This document shows positions 36,384 to 44,817 of a stretch of 64,000 bases of DNA, piece by piece. The DNA is from Chitinophaga agrisoli (lineage in GTDB: Bacteria > Bacteroidota > Bacteroidia > Chitinophagales > Chitinophagaceae): NCBI RefSeq assembly GCF_008386695.1, contig NZ_VUOC01000004.1, positions 870,327-934,326 of the forward strand, read 5' to 3'. The position numbers and the translations under genes are program-made. The notes below the pieces were generated by a model, which saw nothing but the letters and a program-made list of their open reading frames with translations, did no database searches and had not been told where the DNA came from. Positions within the stretch are counted from its first letter, which is position 1, and every line of letters begins with the position of its first letter.

Positions 36384-37460
36384 TTATAAATGGGGAAGCA
36401 TTCCCGGGTCAAACAGGCGGATAATAGCGCGGGCAGTATCCTGCACCCGGTAAGGTACAAAGGAAGGATAGGCAGTTGGCTGCTGCCGCAGCATGTCTTT
36501 TAAGAGGGCCTGCATATGCGCCTGGTCAGTGGCAATGCTCCAGTTGGGGATATTAGCTTCCATGGGGCGTATAAAACTTAGCACCCTGGCGCCCGCGCAT
36601 AAAGCTTCCAGGCAAACGGTGGAGAAACCTTCGTAGTTGGATGGGTGCAGAAAGATCTTTGCCTGCTGCATCAGGCGCAATACATCCGCATGGGGGCGCT
36701 CGCCTATTAACGATACATTATCCGTTATACCCAGCTCCTTTACTTTAGCGCGCAGGTGTTCCATTTCCGGCCCGTCCCCACATATAACAGTTCTGAGATG
36801 CGGGTGGCTATCCCGCAGGGCCTTTATCAGCTCCAGGAAAATATGATATTGTTTTAAAGGGATCAGCGATCCCGCTCCCAGTATATCAATATCCTTTTCG
36901 ACTGCCGCCGCATCAAACAAGGCTGTATTTACGCCTACGGGGATCACATGCTGCGGTAATACCCCATAGTTACCATGCAGGTTGCGGGCTACAAAGTCAG
37001 AGATAGCCACCAGCGATGCGCCATCCGGTTTGATGCGATGAAAGAAGCGGTTACCGGCTTTAGCATCCTGTCCTAATAACCAGCAGTAATGCTGCAGGCC
37101 ATGTCTTTTGGCAAAGATCTCCGCTACAAAGGCGCTCTTATCCAGCCAAAAGCTAAGCAGGCCTGCCACCTTGTGTTTTCTCCTGATCTGCCGGAGGCGG
37201 CGCCACACGCGCAGCATTACCAGCGCCCGGTAAGGCCTGCTGCTTTTCTCCGTACCAAAGGAAATCACCTGTACGCCATGCCAATCGTAGGTGCGGGAAA
37301 AGAAAGGGTATTGCAGCGTTAACACAATCACATGCAGTTCCGGGCTCACTTCCTTCAAGGCCTTTACAAATACCTGCTGTGGCGGGATACAGGTGCTGTC
37401 CGCCTCATCTGCCGGAAAACCGGGACTGATGATCACCAGGGTTTTACGCGTATTGCTCAT
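36384..37460 (-). CDS. Family 4 glycosyltransferase (GT-B fold)
   Basis: A 358-residue GT4 enzyme. Conserved features are IISPGFPADEADSTCIPP at the start, DILGAGSLIPLKQYHIFLELI, TVICGDGPEMEHL, and IFLHPSNYEGFSTVCLEALCAGARVLSF carrying the catalytic acid pair. It overlaps the ABC exporter gene by 17 bp and is downstream of it, so the two are co-transcribed. It probably adds a sugar to the same lipid-linked glycan. Confidence 0.93.
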   Translation of the reverse strand: MSNTRKTLVIISPGFPADEADSTCIPPQQVFVKALKEVSPELHVIVLTLQYPFFSRTYDWHGVQVISFGTEKSSRPYRALVMLRVWRRLRQIRRKHKVAGLLSFWLDKSAFVAEIFAKRHGLQHYCWLLGQDAKAGNRFFHRIKPDGASLVAISDFVARNLHGNYGVLPQHVIPVGVNTALFDAAAVEKDIDILGAGSLIPLKQYHIFLELIKALRDSHPHLRTVICGDGPEMEHLRAKVKELGITDNVSLIGERPHADVLRLMQQAKIFLHPSNYEGFSTVCLEALCAGARVLSFIRPMEANIPNWSIATDQAHMQALLKDMLRQQPTAYPSFVPYRVQDTARAIIRLFDPGMLPHL

Positions 37461-39129
37461 TGTCCAGTAGTATCGTTTTGTTACAGTAAGCCAGGCTGGC
37501 TTTGTTATGCGTAATAAACAGGATCATCTTGCCTTCCTGCGCCAGATGGGCCAGTTGGGTAAGGATAACGCTTTCTGCCGCTTCGTCCATTTCGCTGAAG
37601 GGCTCATCGAGTATCAGCAGGTCAAAATCATGGTACAAAGCCCTGGCCAGGGCAATACGCTGACGCTGGCCACCGCTGATATTTTTGCCGTTCTCTGTGA
37701 TCTGTTTATCCAGCCCTTCCGGGTACTGGTGCAGCATTTTATCTATGCCACATAAAGAGAGCGCTGTTTGCAACCGGTGAAGATCATAGGCCCCGTCTGT
37801 AAGCACCACGTTCCTGAGTACGGAATCATTGATAAAAAAAGGCTGCTGTTTTACATAAGAGATACGGGGCCAGTACTGCTGCCGTGCGGCTGCGCCGGTA
37901 ATAGCATCGTTTATGCAGATAGCGCCCTGCTGCTGTTCCAAAAAGCCCAATATTAAATGAATGAGGGTGGTCTTACCCCTGCCGGAGCGGCCTGAAATGC
38001 CGGCAAAATCGCCAGGGGCTAACGTAAAGCTGCAGTTATGCAGGATCCGGTGGCGGTCATACCGGAAGGAGACATTATCAAAGCGCAGGGAGCGGATATG
38101 CTCATGTGCTGATGTGTCAATGTGCTGATGTGCTGCCTGTGACATATGGAATGCCGGCAAAAGATCGTCCAGCACAAACGCGTACGTCTTTATCTGGCCA
38201 GTGCTGTTCAGGATCTTCACAATACCAGGAATGATCTTATAAGCACCGGCCACAAATACACCTATAGATAACAGATCAATGTACGGCGTATTCACCATCC
38301 ATTGATGGATAGCCACCAGGATCAGGAACCCCAATATGGCAAATACTTCTATCAACCGCGCGGGCAGCTCCTGCAAACTATGTTGTATGCCAATATTATG
38401 GTTCAGCCGCTGCTGGTAAGTAGCATAACGGTCTATAAAAAAAGGATGTTTGTTATAGATATTACTTTCTATAAAACCAGATAAGGATTCTTGCAGGTAC
38501 TGGATGGTCTTTTCGCTGGTACGTTTATTACTGGCGCGCACCTGCCTTAGCTGTTTCCGGATCAGGCCTCCCAGCAGCACCACCGGCAGTAATAACAACG
38601 CAAACAGCAACAGGAACAATACCGGGTGATAGAACAGGATAGCCGTAATGGTACAGGCGATCAGCATTAGCTGGGATACCACCTGCTGCACATTGGTGAG
38701 TATATAGGTGCTGAACTCAATAGGCTGCTGGCTGATCTTACGGATCAGCACAGAAGAATCCGTATGTATAAAATGGGTATAATCATCCCGCATATAATTC
38801 CAGAGATTGCGGCGGGATAAGCGGGAAGCTACCTGGTGAAAAAAGGTATGCTGCCAGGCAGAGATCCGGTAGCCCAGCCAGTTCTTCACGCTAAACAGCA
38901 GAAAGAAAACCAGGAGCAGCAGCAGGGGGTTGTTATCAGTAAAAAGCCGGAGTAGCAGCGGGTAATCAGGCGCCGCCTTTTTTGTATAGAAATTGATCAC
39001 CAGTAACAGCCCGCCCAGGAACAGGATATCCAGCACGCTTATAACAAAGGCCCATGCAATAAGCTTGCACAGCCGGACCTTCTCTTGCTGATCCAGGATA
39101 CGCAGGATGGCTGATACCAGGTATTTCAA
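37444..39129 (-). CDS. ABC transporter, fused membrane and ATPase domains (lipid-linked glycan exporter-like)
   Basis: A 561-residue half-transporter. Six hydrophobic segments lie within residues 20-300 and the ATPase follows. Walker A is GRSGRGKTT (380-388), the signature NISGGQRQRIALARAL is intact, Walker B is LLILDEPFSEMDE with its catalytic Glu, and the switch His is in FITHNKA. The pattern of an ABC protein next to an initiating sugar transferase and glycosyltransferases recalls PglK-like lipid-linked oligosaccharide flippases. Residues about 332-343 (AAHQHIDTSAHE) are encoded by a repeat element also found at 41.1 kb and lie in the linker between membrane and ATPase domains. Confidence 0.92.
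   Translation of the reverse strand: MKYLVSAILRILDQQEKVRLCKLIAWAFVISVLDILFLGGLLLVINFYTKKAAPDYPLLLRLFTDNNPLLLLLVFFLLFSVKNWLGYRISAWQHTFFHQVASRLSRRNLWNYMRDDYTHFIHTDSSVLIRKISQQPIEFSTYILTNVQQVVSQLMLIACTITAILFYHPVLFLLLFALLLLPVVLLGGLIRKQLRQVRASNKRTSEKTIQYLQESLSGFIESNIYNKHPFFIDRYATYQQRLNHNIGIQHSLQELPARLIEVFAILGFLILVAIHQWMVNTPYIDLLSIGVFVAGAYKIIPGIVKILNSTGQIKTYAFVLDDLLPAFHMSQAAHQHIDTSAHEHIRSLRFDNVSFRYDRHRILHNCSFTLAPGDFAGISGRSGRGKTTLIHLILGFLEQQQGAICINDAITGAAARQQYWPRISYVKQQPFFINDSVLRNVVLTDGAYDLHRLQTALSLCGIDKMLHQYPEGLDKQITENGKNISGGQRQRIALARALYHDFDLLILDEPFSEMDEAAESVILTQLAHLAQEGKMILFITHNKASLAYCNKTILLDNEQYA
38102..38136. repeat. Low-complexity TGTGCTGATG-type repeat inside the ABC exporter gene
   Basis: The plus strand reads as variants of ATGTGCTGATGTG. 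The 15-base stretch at 38112-38126 (ATGTGTCAATGTGCT) is identical to 41088-41102 in the intergenic hairpin. It keeps the reading frame and encodes an Ala/His/Gln/Asp-rich linker of about 12 residues. Confidence 0.7.
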
Positions 39130-39140
39130 CGTTTAAATAA

Positions 39141-39884
39141 TTAGCTTTTTTTATTGTAGATCATCACAATGGTCTTCATCATGATCTTAATATCCATGCC
39201 TAATGACCAGTGATTGATATAATACAGATCAAATTTCAGCTTCTGTTCTATCTCCTGCAGGCGGGCAGCAGGCCCGTAATACCCCAGGGATTGCGCCAGG
39301 CCGGTAATGCCTGGTTTTACAAAATGCCGGTCGTTATAGTAATTGAATAATATATTGTATTTGATGTTCTCTGCCACCATATGCGGCCGGGGGCCTATCA
39401 CAGACATATCTCCCCAAAGCACGTTCAGGAACTGGGGCAGCTCATCCAGGTGGCTGATCCGCAGAAAATTGCCCAATGCGGTGATGCGTTTATCATTAAA
39501 AGTGGCCGTCATGGTATCCGCCTCCGGGTTCACCACCATGGTACGTAGCTTAATGCAGGCAAAGCGGCCGCCTTTCTGTTTATTGCGCTGTTGGAGAAAG
39601 AATACCGGTCCCCGGGAATCCAGTTTGATGAGCAGGGCCAGAATGGGCAATAGCCATGAAAGCAGGCATACGATGACCAGCAGGGATATGGTGATATCAA
39701 AAAGACGTTTGAGGATTATATTATGAGGCCTGGCGAGCGGCGAGCACCTGATAGCGGTAATAAGACCGGCAGGCGCCGCCCTGATAGCGGTTGGCAGCTG
39801 TTGGTCATTGTTCCCGGCATAGGTGAAAGGGTGGCTCGCTTTTAACAGTTCGTTGCTCATTAAATATGCTTTTACCGTAAACAT
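39141..39884 (-). CDS. Bacterial sugar transferase (initiating undecaprenyl-phosphate glycosyl-1-phosphate transferase)
   Basis: A 247-residue PHPT-type protein. A single hydrophobic segment near residues 65-90 precedes the catalytic domain. Family blocks are visible: FDITISLLVIVCLL, DSRGPVFFLQQRNKQKGGRF with KLRTM, LGNFLRISHLDELPQFLNVLWGDMSVIGPRP, and VKPGITGLAQ. It loads the first sugar-1-phosphate onto undecaprenyl phosphate and starts glycan assembly. The hydrophilic N-terminal 55 residues are unusually long for short members. The start could be the ATG at 39884 or at 39860. It is the first gene of the three-gene minus operon that contains the ABC exporter. Confidence 0.93.
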   Translation of the reverse strand: MFTVKAYLMSNELLKASHPFTYAGNNDQQLPTAIRAAPAGLITAIRCSPLARPHNIILKRLFDITISLLVIVCLLSWLLPILALLIKLDSRGPVFFLQQRNKQKGGRFACIKLRTMVVNPEADTMTATFNDKRITALGNFLRISHLDELPQFLNVLWGDMSVIGPRPHMVAENIKYNILFNYYNDRHFVKPGITGLAQSLGYYGPAARLQEIEQKLKFDLYYINHWSLGMDIKIMMKTIVMIYNKKS

Positions 39885-39972
39885 TCACAACGTTATACGG
39901 GTATATTGCATATTTAGTTGCCTGTCTTTGCGAGGAAAAGTTAAGCAGGCCGCGGGTGAGTGGTATATGATC

Positions 39973-40998
39973 TTATTTATTTACTAATGGCTTCAGTTTT
40001 GTCCCTATCAGCTCAATGGATCGCATCAGCTTCTCATGCGAGAGGGAGGCCGTATCCATCTGGAAAGTAAGCCGGGAAATACCACCCAGCGCTTCTGCAT
40101 GGCGCAGGATCTTTTCCGCGATCTCCTCTACCCCACCTATCAGCAGGGCGCCGCCGGGCCCCATCTGGGAATCAAAACGGGCGCGGGTCATGGGCGGCCA
40201 GCCCCGCTCTTTGCCTACATTGGTCATGGCGGTGGCATAACCGGGGTAAAACTCTTCGACTGCCTCTTCGTGGGTATTGGCAATATATCCCAGGGAGTGC
40301 AGGCCTACCGTGAGCTTTTCCGGCGCATGCCCGGCCTTTCTGCCGGCCTCGCGGTACAGGTCTACCAACGGGCGGAAACGGTGCGTTTCGCCGCCAATAA
40401 TAGCTACCATCAATGGCAGCCCCAGTATGCCCGCGCGCACAAACGATTCCGGGGTGCCGCCTACGCCTACCCATATAGGCAGGGAGGGCTGCAAAGGTCT
40501 TGGATATACCGGCTGGTCCCGGAGAGCCGGCCGGAACTTGCCGGACCAGGTCACAAACTCATTATCGCGGATCTTTAGTAAAAGCTTCAGCTTTTCTTCA
40601 AAAAGGGCGTCGTAATCATTTACGTTGTAACCAAATAAAGGGAAGGCGTCCACAAAGGAGCCACGGCCCACCACCATCTCTGCCCGGCCCTGGGAAATAA
40701 GGTCCAGGGTGGCAAAATGCTGGAAGGCCCTTACCGGGTCTATAGCGCTCAGCACTGTTACGGCGCTGGTAAGTTTTATCTGTTTGGTGCGGGCGGCCGC
40801 AGCGGCCAGTATCATAGTAGGGGCAGAATCCAGGAAGCCCTTGCGGTGGTGCTCTCCAATGCCAAATACATCCAGCCCGGAGCGGTCTGCATGCTCCATT
40901 CTTTCCAGTAACTGGGCCATAGCGTCTTTATCCTGTAAAGTAGTGCTGGCGTTTTCATCAAACCGGGCGGCGAAACTATCTATTCCTATTTCCATCAT
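39973..40998 (-). CDS. LLM class flavin-dependent oxidoreductase
   Basis: A 341-residue luciferase-like monooxygenase-fold protein. I start it at the ATG at 40998 (MMEIGIDSFAARFDEN); an ATG at 41052 would add 18 residues without similarity to the family. Features include DVFGIGEHHRKGFLDSAPTM, VLSAIDPVRAFQHFATLDLISQGRAEMVVGRGSF, and LPIWVGVGGTPESFVRAGILGLPL. FMN-dependent substrates are unknown. A repeat-made hairpin at 41095-41168 lies in its upstream region. I see no link with the glycan locus other than proximity. Confidence 0.92.
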   Translation of the reverse strand: MMEIGIDSFAARFDENASTTLQDKDAMAQLLERMEHADRSGLDVFGIGEHHRKGFLDSAPTMILAAAAARTKQIKLTSAVTVLSAIDPVRAFQHFATLDLISQGRAEMVVGRGSFVDAFPLFGYNVNDYDALFEEKLKLLLKIRDNEFVTWSGKFRPALRDQPVYPRPLQPSLPIWVGVGGTPESFVRAGILGLPLMVAIIGGETHRFRPLVDLYREAGRKAGHAPEKLTVGLHSLGYIANTHEEAVEEFYPGYATAMTNVGKERGWPPMTRARFDSQMGPGGALLIGGVEEIAEKILRHAEALGGISRLTFQMDTASLSHEKLMRSIELIGTKLKPLVNK

Positions 40999-41094
40999 AT
41001 TCACTGTCTTTATTAATGGAAGCAAAGGTAACAGGTAATTCCTGCATGGCATGCCGGGAGGCGGTTACCTATAGGTAAGTGAAGTTAATGTGTC

Positions 41095-41168
41095 AATGTG
41101 CTAATATGCTAATGTGCTGATGATAAAGCGGATGGCCCCACATTAGCACATTAGCACATCAGCACATT
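41095..41168. repeat. 28-bp imperfect hairpin made of TGTGCTAATG-type repeats
   Basis: The left arm 41095-41122 and right arm 41141-41168 pair over 28 positions (25 Watson-Crick, one G-U, two mismatches), with an 18-base loop. Both arms are low-complexity variants of AATGTGCTRATG. It begins 5 bases after the stop of the 41173 gene and lies upstream of the flavoenzyme gene; no U-run follows on either side. Confidence 0.75.
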
Positions 41169-41172
41169 AATT

Positions 41173-41910
41173 CTAGCGCCGCGGATGTTCAATATTCCAC
41201 TGCTCGGCAAAATACCTGCCGGCGTCCTTTATATATTGATAGTAGGCGTATTCGTTCTCAAAATGTTGCAGCATCATATAATTGGGCCGGTACATGCGCA
41301 TAAAGGCATCCAGCGCGGGCGATTCCAGGCCGGTGATCTTTTGCACCAGGTCCTTATTAAAGCGGTGATCTACATACTTCTCCTGCTCATAACGTTCCAG
41401 CCGCCCGCGGAATACTTCCATCCGTTTGATCTTCCGCAGGCTGAAAAGCGCGTCCAGGTTTACGCCGGCGCCGCCATTACCGGACATCAGGTACTCCGGC
41501 GCAAGATCGAAGTATTTCCGGTATTCATTACGGTGCTGCAGGGAGTCAAAAGAGTAGCTGAGGGGTGGCGCGGATACCGTTACCGTAGGTAAGGTATGCA
41601 CATCCACATGCAAGCTTACATCATAAGCGCGGCGGGCATTGATCTCTTTTACAGGAAATTTCTGGGTGGCCTTTCCCTGGTAGGAAAAGCTCAGGGAATC
41701 CTTAGTCCCCAGCTGAATGGTGTACCGTCCGGCGGAATCCGTGACCGTACCGCCACCGGCGCTGTTTAATACGCTTACGCCGGATATGCCTATTTTGGCT
41801 GTCCGGTCATATACGGTGCCGGAAATCCGCACCTGTGCGCAGACAGTCAGGCAACACAGGAGCAATACCGGTAAGACGGCTATCTTTTTTAAGAAACGAG
41901 GGATTCCCAT
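41173..41910 (-). CDS. Secreted protein with carboxypeptidase-like regulatory domain
   Basis: A 245-residue protein. The N-terminus has a signal peptide (basic residues, then VLPVLLLCCLTVCA/Q). Residues about 27-105 form a CarboxypepD_reg-like fold: RISGTVYDRTAKIGISGVSVLNSAGGGTVTDSAGRYTIQL. After it, TLPTVTVSAPPLSYSFDS resembles the start of a TonB-receptor linker, but no barrel follows; the C-terminus is helical and polar with many Tyr and Arg. Related small proteins occur widely in Bacteroidota with unknown role. The gene ends 5 bases before the hairpin at 41095-41168. Confidence 0.8.
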   Translation of the reverse strand: MGIPRFLKKIAVLPVLLLCCLTVCAQVRISGTVYDRTAKIGISGVSVLNSAGGGTVTDSAGRYTIQLGTKDSLSFSYQGKATQKFPVKEINARRAYDVSLHVDVHTLPTVTVSAPPLSYSFDSLQHRNEYRKYFDLAPEYLMSGNGGAGVNLDALFSLRKIKRMEVFRGRLERYEQEKYVDHRFNKDLVQKITGLESPALDAFMRMYRPNYMMLQHFENEYAYYQYIKDAGRYFAEQWNIEHPRR

Positions 41911-41969
41911 TTCGCCTCAATCTAGGGCAGTCTAAAAATATAAACAAGTGCCCGTCAAATATTAACATT

Positions 41970-42545
41970 TCATTTCATCTTTCGGCTGATCTTATCCTGG
42001 GTGGTGGCCAGCAGGCTAATGGCCTGTCCCAGGCGGTCGTATGCCACACTACCATCCAGGGCCATATCCTTCTTACTTACTTCCAGTCCGGCCAGGAAAG
42101 CCTCCAGGTAAGAAAGGTACTGGGCGCCCTCGCTGTTCAGTACGTTGTAGATCTGGTCGTTCAGGCGGTCGCCTTCTGCCCGTAACTCGTTATTGGTGAG
42201 GTCCGTAACACTGCGCATCTGCCTTATTACTTCGCCCATCTGCGTTTTTAGCAGCTCCAGGTTATCCGCGTCTTTTTTGCCGGGGGCTATATTCTTACGG
42301 AAAATACTATCGGAAAGACGTTTCCTGGAATTCATATAAATGGCAAGGTCCCGCCGGAGGGCTTCGAAATTACGGGTCAGCTCCTCTCCTTTTTCACGGG
42401 TGTAATATTTATCCACATCTGTGTTGAGGTGTTTGGTCCAGTTGAGCAGGCTCATAGACACATCTACCACGGGCAAAGACTGGCCAGCGGCTTGGGCAGC
42501 AAAAAACAGACAGGTGCAGAGGGTTACTATACGGCGCAGGATCAT
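41970..42545 (-). CDS. Secreted protein of unknown function
   Basis: A 191-residue protein with a signal peptide (RRIVTLCTCLFFAAQAAGQ) and a mature part that looks mostly alpha-helical and charged, for example YYTREKGEELTRNFEALRRDLAIYMNSRKRLSD and NLELLKTQMGEVIRQMRSVTDLTNNELRAEGDRLNDQIYNVLNSEG. This suggests a coiled-coil or helical-bundle periplasmic protein. I know no family for it. Its neighbours on the same strand are two further exported proteins, but gaps of 59 and 136 bp do not prove an operon. Confidence 0.7.
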   Translation of the reverse strand: MILRRIVTLCTCLFFAAQAAGQSLPVVDVSMSLLNWTKHLNTDVDKYYTREKGEELTRNFEALRRDLAIYMNSRKRLSDSIFRKNIAPGKKDADNLELLKTQMGEVIRQMRSVTDLTNNELRAEGDRLNDQIYNVLNSEGAQYLSYLEAFLAGLEVSKKDMALDGSVAYDRLGQAISLLATTQDKISRKMK

Positions 42546-42632
42546 CGTTGTTTTTTGGGGATGAAAATAAGGAATTTATGGGATGAGCAGTGCTATTACG
42601 GAAACGCAGTCTGTATAATAACTGTTTTATGG

Positions 42633-42661
42633 GGCGGATCGTATTTGATCCGCCTCTTTTT
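42633..42661 (+). terminator. Rho-independent terminator-like hairpin, plus-strand orientation
   Basis: GGCGGATC (42633-42640) pairs perfectly with GATCCGCC (42647-42654) around the loop GTATTT, followed by a T-rich run on the plus strand. Both flanking genes are on the minus strand, so the T-run is on the wrong side to end their transcripts. It may stop antisense transcription. Confidence 0.6.
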
Positions 42662-42681
42662 AGCCATTGTGCCGCTTAATA

Positions 42682-43305
42682 TCAATGTATAATAACAGTA
42701 TAATAGGAACATCTTTTCAAACAGGGGTATACGTCAGTATCATCTTTTCCACGTTTTAACCCATGATAAATACAATAAAGATCCAGGCTCTCGACGCCAT
42801 GGTTCTTTAAAAAGGCCCTGGCAGACAAAGGTTTGTGCTCAGCTTCCTCGTATTCCTTTCTTACATCGCGCAACAAGCTCATAAAGTCATTCCCTAGAAA
42901 GCCTCTTAAACGGTAGCTTTTGCCATTATCTGTATTCACACATAACACATATCCCTCACAATTGCCCGTAGGTGTAAGCATATAATCAGTCTCCCGCGTT
43001 TTGCCATAGACAATTGTACTATCACTCCAGCTTTTCTTATTCTCAATACCAGGAACTGATAAAAACACATATTCTTCCTCAAATCCTTGCGATCTGAGGG
43101 TATCGCATTTTATAAACATATTTTTCTGATAGGATGCGAACAGGGAGGCGTCTTTAGATGGAAAAACATTTTGCGTGCGATAATTCGCGTTGACATGCTC
43201 CATAAAGAACCAGCTTTTAAACAGGAAGATGCCATCGGTGGTCCTCTGGGAAAAAGCTGCCTGGCTGATCACCATACAGATGGTCAACAAAAACATTCTT
43301 ATCAT
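42682..43305 (-). CDS. Exported protein of unknown function
   Basis: A 207-residue protein starting at the ATG at 43305, which gives a signal peptide (MIRMFLLTICMVISQAAFS/Q); an ATG at 43377 would put 24 polar residues before it. The mature part has five Cys residues, three of them in the C-terminal third (LYCIYHGLKRGK ... VYPCLKRCSYY), and no motif I recognise. By eye it is richer in A and T than its surroundings and has atypical codon choice, which may mark recent acquisition; this was not computed. There are no obvious functional partners. Confidence 0.65.
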   Translation of the reverse strand: MIRMFLLTICMVISQAAFSQRTTDGIFLFKSWFFMEHVNANYRTQNVFPSKDASLFASYQKNMFIKCDTLRSQGFEEEYVFLSVPGIENKKSWSDSTIVYGKTRETDYMLTPTGNCEGYVLCVNTDNGKSYRLRGFLGNDFMSLLRDVRKEYEEAEHKPLSARAFLKNHGVESLDLYCIYHGLKRGKDDTDVYPCLKRCSYYTVIIH

Positions 43306-43369
43306 TATGGTCTTTTTAGGTATAGAAACTGCATCCCGCCACTTGTTAATAAAACTTTTACGCAATGTA

Positions 43370-43879
43370 CTACCCACTTAACCCTTCCCTGATCCCCGCC
43401 AGATGATGATCATCATGCTCCGCTACAAAATAGGCATGATCAATTACCCGCATAGGCGTTTTTAACCGGGGATGTAACGCCGTATTCAATAATTGCGCAT
43501 CCGTAAGGCTTGCCAGTTTTTGTACCAGCAGTAACCGCTGTTCCCGGAACCGTTGCAACAATGTTGTCGCCGGAGTGACATTATGATTGGCGTTATGAGT
43601 GATTTGATTCGTGAGATCTGCTGCCCGCAGCTCCGTAGCCTGCTGCAGAAAATCATCTAAACGGCCCAGCCATAGCGGCTCCATATCTGCCAGATGGCCT
43701 GCTTCTTCCTGCACGCTCCATTTATCACCGCGCTTTGCGATCAACAATGCAGGATCCGCAGAACGGAAGATCTCTTCCAGGCGGGCCGGTGTGCCGCTGA
43801 GGCGTTCAATGATGGCAGGTAATACGCCATTATCTTCCATAACAGGAAACTTTCTTTTGAACCATTCCATTCTTTGCAT
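43370..43879 (-). CDS. DinB/YfiT-fold protein
   Basis: A 169-residue four-helix-bundle protein of the DinB superfamily. The metal-ligand histidines are in place: EAGHLADMEPLWLGRLDDF (first His) and HAYFVAEHDDHHLAGI near the C-terminus (two His). The KWSVQEEAGHL block is a typical start of the second helix. Members act as thiol-dependent S-transferases or have unknown role. The start could be the ATG at 43879 or at 43870. It is divergent from the beta-lactamase gene. Confidence 0.85.
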   Translation of the reverse strand: MQRMEWFKRKFPVMEDNGVLPAIIERLSGTPARLEEIFRSADPALLIAKRGDKWSVQEEAGHLADMEPLWLGRLDDFLQQATELRAADLTNQITHNANHNVTPATTLLQRFREQRLLLVQKLASLTDAQLLNTALHPRLKTPMRVIDHAYFVAEHDDHHLAGIREGLSG

Positions 43880-43930
43880 AAGGGTCTGAATTTACCATAC
43901 TATATTACGTACAAATTCTTAACCCGATAC

Positions 43931-44809
43931 ATGAAAAGATCTTTTTTGCTACCCGGCCTCTTATTATGCACGCTGTTTGTATCCGCACAGCAATCATTAA
44001 ACGCCCGTCTGCAACAAATTGCCGCCACCATAAAAGGTAAGGTAGGCGTAAGCGCCCTGCTGCTGGAAACCGGCCAAACGGCGGAGCTCAACGCACAGCA
44101 GCATTATCCTATGCAAAGCGTGTACAAGTTCCCTATTGCCCTGGCTATCCTGCAACAGGTAGATAAAGGGAAGCTGCAGCTAAACCAGCCGGTACAGATC
44201 GCAAAAGCGGAACTGATCCCCACCGGCCATAGCCCTATCCGTGACAATCACCCTGATGGCGTTACCATGCCGCTGCGCGAAGTACTGCGCTATAATGTAA
44301 CGGAAAGCGATGGCACCGCCTGTGATGTATTATTGCGGCTGTTAGGCGGCACAAAGGCCACGCAAAAAGCCATAGAGGCCCTGGGCATAAAAGATATTGC
44401 CATTGCCACCACAGAAATGGTACAGGTATCAGATGAACTGGTGCAATACCGCAACTGGAGCACGCCCATTGCTATGACCCGGCTGCTGCGTATTTTTTAT
44501 ACAAAGGAGGTGTTATCCCCCGCCAGTAAAGCATTGTTGTTAAAAGATATGACAGAAACGCCGGTAGGGCCGCAACGGCTAAAAGGATTATTACCTAAGG
44601 GGATCACCGTAGCGCATAAGACCGGTACTTCCGGCACGGTTGATGGGCTTACCCGCGCTACCAATGATGCGGGTATTATTACATTGCCGGATGGCAGGCA
44701 CCTGATCATTACGGTATATGTATCAGACGCCCATGGCACTACGGCGGAAAAAGAAGGGATCATTGCAAAAATGGCCAAAGCCTGTTATGATGAATGGGTG
44801 AAGGGCTGA
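43931..44809 (+). CDS. Class A beta-lactamase, subclass A2-like
   Basis: A 292-residue serine beta-lactamase starting at the ATG at 43931, which gives a signal peptide (KRSFLLPGLLLCTLFVSA/Q); an ATG at 43874 lies in the divergent promoter region. Motifs are in the usual order: active-site SxxK as Ser63-Val-Tyr-Lys66, SDG at 126-128 in place of SDN, Glu162 with Asn175-Trp in the A2-type NWS segment (VQYRNWST), and KTG at 230-232 (AHKTGTSG). The SDG and the YxNW spacing match Bacteroidota A2 enzymes such as CfxA, CepA and PER types. It is likely periplasmic and chromosomal; spectrum cannot be told. Confidence 0.9.
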   Translation: MKRSFLLPGLLLCTLFVSAQQSLNARLQQIAATIKGKVGVSALLLETGQTAELNAQQHYPMQSVYKFPIALAILQQVDKGKLQLNQPVQIAKAELIPTGHSPIRDNHPDGVTMPLREVLRYNVTESDGTACDVLLRLLGGTKATQKAIEALGIKDIAIATTEMVQVSDELVQYRNWSTPIAMTRLLRIFYTKEVLSPASKALLLKDMTETPVGPQRLKGLLPKGITVAHKTGTSGTVDGLTRATNDAGIITLPDGRHLIITVYVSDAHGTTAEKEGIIAKMAKACYDEWVKG

Positions 44810-44817
44810 AAACGCCC

